DNA from: an uncultured Blautia sp.
GTDB lineage: Bacteria > Bacillota > Clostridia > Lachnospirales > Lachnospiraceae
Direction: 5' to 3'
NCBI GenBank assembly: GCA_934394545.1
Contig: CAKRRG010000096.1
Location: forward strand, 1 to 8,272
Length of the DNA: 8,272 nucleotides
The position numbers and the translations under genes were made by a program. Of this stretch, positions 7,801-8,272 are shown piece after piece. The notes below the pieces were generated by a model, which was given only the letters and a program-made list of their open reading frames with translations, searched no databases and was not told the origin of the DNA. Every line of letters starts with the position of its first letter. Within the stretch, counting starts at the first letter, position 1.

Positions 7801-7867
7801 AGCAATCATTAAAGTTACCTGCGGAAAGATTACAAAGAAATGTAAGGTGACAGTAACAAAGAAATAA
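1841..7867 (+). CDS. Giant secreted modular Ig-like protein with H/CxxC repeats and C-terminal Big_2 domain
   Basis: The product is 2008 aa. Residues 1-31 are a Sec signal peptide (KR, then WTLAASMVVG, cleavage near VLA|ES). Residues 32-108 form a very acidic linker (about 32 Asp/Glu, 2 Lys by manual count). Residues 109-1606 are diverged beta-rich modules that I align by eye as a-b-c-d (109-550), a-b-d (551-906), a-b-c-d (907-1373) and a-b (1374-1606). Residues 1607-1841 hold six repeats of the H-x11/12-C-x9-C-x2-C type. Residues 1842-2008 are basic, with a clear Big_2 ending (STSNKKVATVDKKGKITAKK). No LPxTG, SLH, choline-binding or transmembrane anchor is visible, so it is probably secreted or held by charge. 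No catalytic domain is recognised; an adhesin or surface-scaffold role is inference. Its own terminator follows, so it is a one-gene unit, flanked by direct repeats. Confidence 0.95.
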   Translation: MNKQNNVWKRVAAWTLAASMVVGSNSFTVLAESMPDAEQSELEADEFAEGFLAETEGEDGTADEWQEDSFTDGEEAAEVADGFTSGETEELEDFTEEGEEEKPNDLKNALTFDYPDDVPQMLPNSEMEVPVHLYRSWYEEESGERSEEVNSFELRFHPDENNWSYNTGLIDVKFVSDEEGRPVVKITSKGETGYTDIHVGAYVDGEEWATESLHVWVKGSYAVLTAGDMGNPLVGETLDLNKKNIEVCTYRSEENQESTETDTVTFDVICDDNEDAWLAEQSDGEKLPRLTRIDNENTGFTIIAYKDGEEITRRHFDFDYISYDVWFENIRGEDSSWIFSNEKACELDLNMDNLEGKNLAGNVEINWYVSESDESGNGAEAKEGSFWSRTDKGISINGTKMGDSGYDVIAQVLVRIDALGDSVEVSRCETFIEKIVAEENLEYDPGRSNLFRGEGLWIDNTYWRYLRNADHPWGENVEVTIDSLSVTDKKCYDEEYDEEEDQICRIEEHEGGWKLVGEFTGEVSVRIEGHVTEESGIKVKQDFSLWIQDSMFYAEAELPNGTGQMLPGETVEISVKVYSEDHDSSTGRVTKKELDLSEYDIRWRDEDGNAWYDGNILEIKEGEKAGTIKITAKETGDTKLYIGAFGKDADGNTWEVDERARLYIRVEDGNPMICPADLDGRNPKVGEELDLNAYSPSVVVRSFSEEGNPESGITEEELDRGEIRFRLEGYDFNAWEIKEGTQEDEIPVLIRRGDWQTEVTLVAEKKETDDYGTEYYDEVARQTYYFGLTEETCRYDIDYADVSLFVEEEKEVDPYINCWVRNDTYPDGRNVKVEVTNVEVHNAEDEESTEDICELYVPDPADEESDGIWRAHANRVGHAVMTVSYMDLEGEEQSYTVNIFVSTDKYDLYFEYPEDTECLLKNSEGEFRAHLYHSWKYEADMEDGEEIKNFTLKFNKESGDSFYSEELLEEPEILKDESGRETIVKLRSRNSGDNEWGFVNLDAYVEKEDGSSARVWSGNLNVYITDNYTTMLPGNLGDLQMLQVGEVLDLNKVGLQVLRYENGEGKPVENVTFDVQYDEYSNEDGYDSGDWKDISEERDELPRLIRMSSGEIEIIITAYQHDEETGENVNVGERTYHFSELDYSPELVNDRSVIFSNETGENSYCMELNTENLENKKNIQVEWGVGSFVENEETEETEWIPLEIKDPFWKADGTRLYIDGKKMYAAGESSEYVVRASVFVEIEGEEKPFLVNENFFYIWAREPVCDYWNLMDYPIFFYDVSFFVPNYLICHIEDGDHPSGENVRIPVDITKVETIEAYGYDGDNLPELCTLKEEPGEGWWLEGKRCGRGAVSYTYTGLDGKVQNRTEEFWTTNYIRYIKTDLEENALSLLIHEEKEITLSVIGETHDPETGKVTTEVIPASDYEILLQDYDRNSVDARIAEDGKLHIQAVSDESDTVVSVYARSTDPEDEWEAILPNGIYVVPAAAFYTINMEKNLENVWPELTDTFDLSEYAPYVMCRAYDEEGEIQETTMNGIQFRLDYEEDKWRVLEGTEEKEIPTLVRTSTDGTEIALYADVVYVDEYGREQREQVAEWKYWFGGLYDINGEHSWTEGVVTKEPTCEEAGSKEYLCKSCGETRTEEIPAFGHTWNLTATVTSTCVAEGYNVYTCTTCKQTKREVIPKLAHTMVTVIDSVATCGTVGKQHQECSACGGVRTELPDTPATGTHSWKENGVVAATCTTAGSRNYICETCGQTRSEAIPATGTHSWKENGVVAATCTTAGSRSYICETCGQTRSETIPATGIHTWGAYVVTEAATAVKEGIETRICSVCGQTESRSVARLNAYVKVTESTFPMKRRQTFTLPVTMESGDYIESVISQNTKRITVSWEADKVTLKAKKKAKTGKVKVTIKTKGGASTTIIVKLQKGTVAAKKILGIPDTATLKVKKTLKLQPVVSPISYQTKVTYSTSNKKVATVDKKGKITAKKAGTAIIKVTCGKITKKCKVTVTKK
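2165..6658 (+). repeat. Long-period domain repeats within the giant protein (abcd-abd-abcd-ab)
   Basis: Module a recurs at about residues 109, 551, 907 and 1374 (MLPNSEMEVPVHLY; MLPGETVEISVKVY; LLKNSEGEFRAHLY; LLIHEEKEITLSV). Module b recurs at about 224, 670, 1030 and 1487 (VGETLDLNKKNIEV; VGEELDLNAYSPSVVV; VGEVLDLNKVGLQV; LTDTFDLSEYAPYVM). Module c occurs at 321 and 1144 (IFSNEKACELDLN; IFSNETGENSYCMELN). Module d occurs at 435, 793 and 1264 (RNADHPWGENVEV; RNDTYPDGRNVKV; EDGDHPSGENVRI). Each is about 95-125 aa, the size of an Ig-like sandwich. Boundaries are from manual alignment and approximate. DNA identity is low, so the duplications are old. Confidence 0.7.
6659..7363 (+). repeat. Six tandem H/CxxC repeats of about 39 aa (zinc-ribbon-like)
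   Basis: Residues 1607-1841 hold six units that start HSW or HTx and carry C-x9-C-x2-C. The pattern is H-W....V....TC...G...Y.C..CG..R.E.IPA. Units 1-5 have one His and three Cys spaced to bind a metal. Unit 6 has lost its first Cys (EAATAVKEG) but keeps ICSVC. Repeats of this look are common near the C-terminus of secreted clostridial proteins. Zinc binding or disulfide formation is inferred, not shown. Confidence 0.8.
6998..7231 (+). repeat. Tandem 117-bp DNA repeat (units 4 and 5 of the CxxC array)
   Basis: Units 6998-7114 and 7115-7231 match at 112 of 117 bases by manual comparison. A third copy starts at 7232 (CCGGCAACGGGAA) but diverges after about 13 bases. The near identity, against strong divergence of units 1-3 and 6, points to a recent in-frame duplication of 39 codons. 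Confidence 0.9.
7364..7864 (+). other. Lysine-rich C-terminal Big_2-type region
   Basis: Residues 1842-2008 contain about 36 Lys against about 8 Asp/Glu by manual count. They appear to be two Ig-like folds: a diverged one (1842-1926) and a canonical Big_2 (about 1927-2008). The canonical one has VTYSTSNKKVATVDKKG, ITAKKAGTAIIKVTC and a final VTVTKK strand. The strong positive charge could bind anionic wall polymers or the acidic N-terminal part; this is inference. Confidence 0.75.
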
Positions 7868-7916
7868 ACAGTCAGCTTGTGTTCTCCTGGCAAAGGGGAT
7901 AGGAGCATAAAAGAAG

Positions 7917-7954
7917 CGGGCTTCCGAAATGCATAATTCGGAAGCCCGTTTTTT
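7917..7954 (+). terminator. Intrinsic terminator of the giant gene
   Basis: CGGGCTTCCGAA (7917-7928) and TTCGGAAGCCCG (7937-7948) form a perfect 12-bp stem with an 8-nt loop, followed by T6 (7949-7954). It lies 50 nt after the stop codon. Its T-run is also the first six bases of repeat copy 2. Confidence 0.93.
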
Positions 7955-8094
7955 ATGCAATAGGAAATTCCGTTGGAATCCCCTATTGCATAAAAAAGCC
8001 CTACCGGGCAGAATTGCACTGCGGTGGAAAGGTAGATGTCGCTGAAGCGACCCGCCGCAGGCGGAGAATCCTGCAAGCAGGATTCTTTTTTATG
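7949..8094. repeat. 146-bp multi-hairpin direct repeat, copy 2
   Basis: This is the same element as 1485-1630, in the same orientation, differing only at 8012 (A for G). It lies between the terminator of the giant gene and the selD promoter. The 49-bp near-palindrome spans 7949-7997 and the closing terminator-like hairpin with T6 spans 8066-8091. The near identity across a 6.3-kb gap implies recent spread or gene conversion. Confidence 0.9.
8066..8091 (+). terminator. Terminator-like hairpin closing repeat copy 2
   Basis: A 9-bp perfect inverted repeat (GAATCCTGC / GCAGGATTC) is followed by six T. Placed after the terminator of the giant gene, it is a second barrier that would insulate selD from read-through. 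Confidence 0.65.
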
Positions 8095-8119
8095 CGTAAG
8101 AGAAAACCAAAACTGACCG

Positions 8120-8148
8120 TTTACGGAAATGGATATTCATGATAAAAT
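8120..8148 (+). promoter_or_regulatory. Promoter candidate for selD
   Basis: TTTACG (8120-8125) and TAAAAT (8143-8148) are spaced by 17 nt, matching the consensus at 4/6 and 5/6. Transcription would start near 8155, giving a leader of about 26 nt that contains the Shine-Dalgarno. It starts just after the repeat, so selD seems to be expressed independently of the giant gene. Confidence 0.5.
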
Positions 8149-8180
8149 AGATAGCACGTTAGATGGAAGGAGATGAGTCC

Positions 8181-8272
8181 ATGAGTGATAGAGAGCGAAT
8201 CCGTCTTACCCAGTATTCTCATACATCTGGCTGAGCGGCGAAAGTTGGTCCGGGGACCCTTGCCCAGGTTCT
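8181..8272 (+). CDS. selD: Selenophosphate synthetase, selenocysteine-containing, 5' part only
   Basis: SelD makes selenophosphate from selenide and ATP, the selenium donor for selenocysteine tRNA and selenouridine. The frame reads MSDRERIRLTQYSHTSG-U-AAKVGPGTLAQV with TGA at 8232-8234 as codon 18, then runs off the window. IRLTQYSH matches the N-terminus of E. coli SelD (from memory, IRLTQYSHGAGCGCK). The UGA falls exactly on the catalytic Cys17 position of that protein, and K21 falls on the essential Lys20. Sec at this site is well known in SelD, for example in Haemophilus influenzae. The start is supported by AAGGAG (8167-8172), 8 nt upstream. A hairpin follows the UGA. Conventional gene calling would end the ORF after 17 codons, or misplace the start downstream. 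Only about 30 codons are visible, so the ATP-binding domains cannot be checked, but the N-terminal signature is specific. Confidence 0.9.
8232..8264 (+). promoter_or_regulatory. Candidate bacterial SECIS element after the UGA codon of selD
   Basis: Immediately 3' of the UGA, GGTC (8247-8250) and GACC (8255-8258) form a stem with loop CGGG. The stem extends through AAG (8242-8244) with CTT (8259-8261), leaving a two-U bulge at 8245-8246, and GGC (8237-8239) with GCC (8262-8264). A short upper stem, bulged U and G-rich apical loop at this distance match what SelB recognises in bacterial SECIS hairpins. The structure was drawn by hand, without folding energies. Confidence 0.55.

Noticed and set aside
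7729..8076. 115-codon minus-strand open frame over repeat copy 2 and the gene end
   Set aside because: It crosses a strong terminator, the repeat and the antisense of the Big_2 domain; no RBS.
1485..8094. CRISPR array or composite transposon from the repeats
   Set aside because: Only two copies, 6.3 kb apart, with no spacers, cas genes or transposase between them; the transposase present lies outside the repeat pair.
8173..8184. Alternative ATG at 8173
   Set aside because: The frame ATG AGT CCA TGA stops at once; the ATG at 8181 has the right RBS spacing and SelD sequence.
8181..8234. Reading TGA at 8232 as a true stop, giving a 17-aa peptide or a selD pseudogene
   Set aside because: The frame continues with the conserved SelD residues AAK after the UGA, the position equals the catalytic Cys, and a SECIS-like hairpin follows. 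A nonsense mutation exactly there is much less likely than Sec.

Overview
The window looks like accessory chromosome from a low-to-mid GC Gram-positive gut bacterium, most likely a Lachnospiraceae-type Clostridium relative. The reasons are the strong AGGAGG ribosome binding sites, an IS91-like transposase, a giant secreted Ig-like/CxxC-repeat protein ending in a lysine-rich Big_2 domain, and the start of a selD gene with an in-frame UGA selenocysteine codon. The genus assignment is inference.

Layout. (1) 21-1464, minus strand: an IS91-family (HUH, two-tyrosine) transposase of 385 aa. A 57-aa acidic ORF (21-194) lies 46 nt downstream with its own RBS and an extended -10 box. A hairpin followed by a T-rich tract, reading on the minus strand just upstream of the transposase start, could block read-in transcription. 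(2) 1470-1630: a small terminator hairpin, then copy 1 of a 146-bp multi-hairpin repeat. (3) 1631-1840: leader and promoter of the giant gene. (4) 1841-7867, plus strand: a 2008-aa secreted protein with a signal peptide, an acidic linker, Ig-like modules that I read as a-b-c-d / a-b-d / a-b-c-d / a-b, six about 39-aa H/CxxC repeats and a basic C-terminal Big_2 region. (5) 7917-8094: a strong rho-independent terminator running directly into copy 2 of the same 146-bp repeat, in direct orientation with one mismatch. (6) 8095-8272: a promoter and the first 30 codons of selD, with UGA as codon 18 followed by a possible bacterial SECIS hairpin.

How the parts relate. The surface-protein gene is a single-gene transcription unit isolated by terminators and bracketed by directly repeated 146-bp elements 6464 bp apart. 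It therefore looks like a cassette that could be lost or exchanged by recombination. The IS91-like element next to copy 1 adds to the accessory character. selD appears to be the first housekeeping gene on the right. It is hidden from ordinary ORF calling because its selenocysteine codon reads as a stop. It implies that the host has the selenocysteine machinery (SelA, SelB, SelC), which is outside the window.
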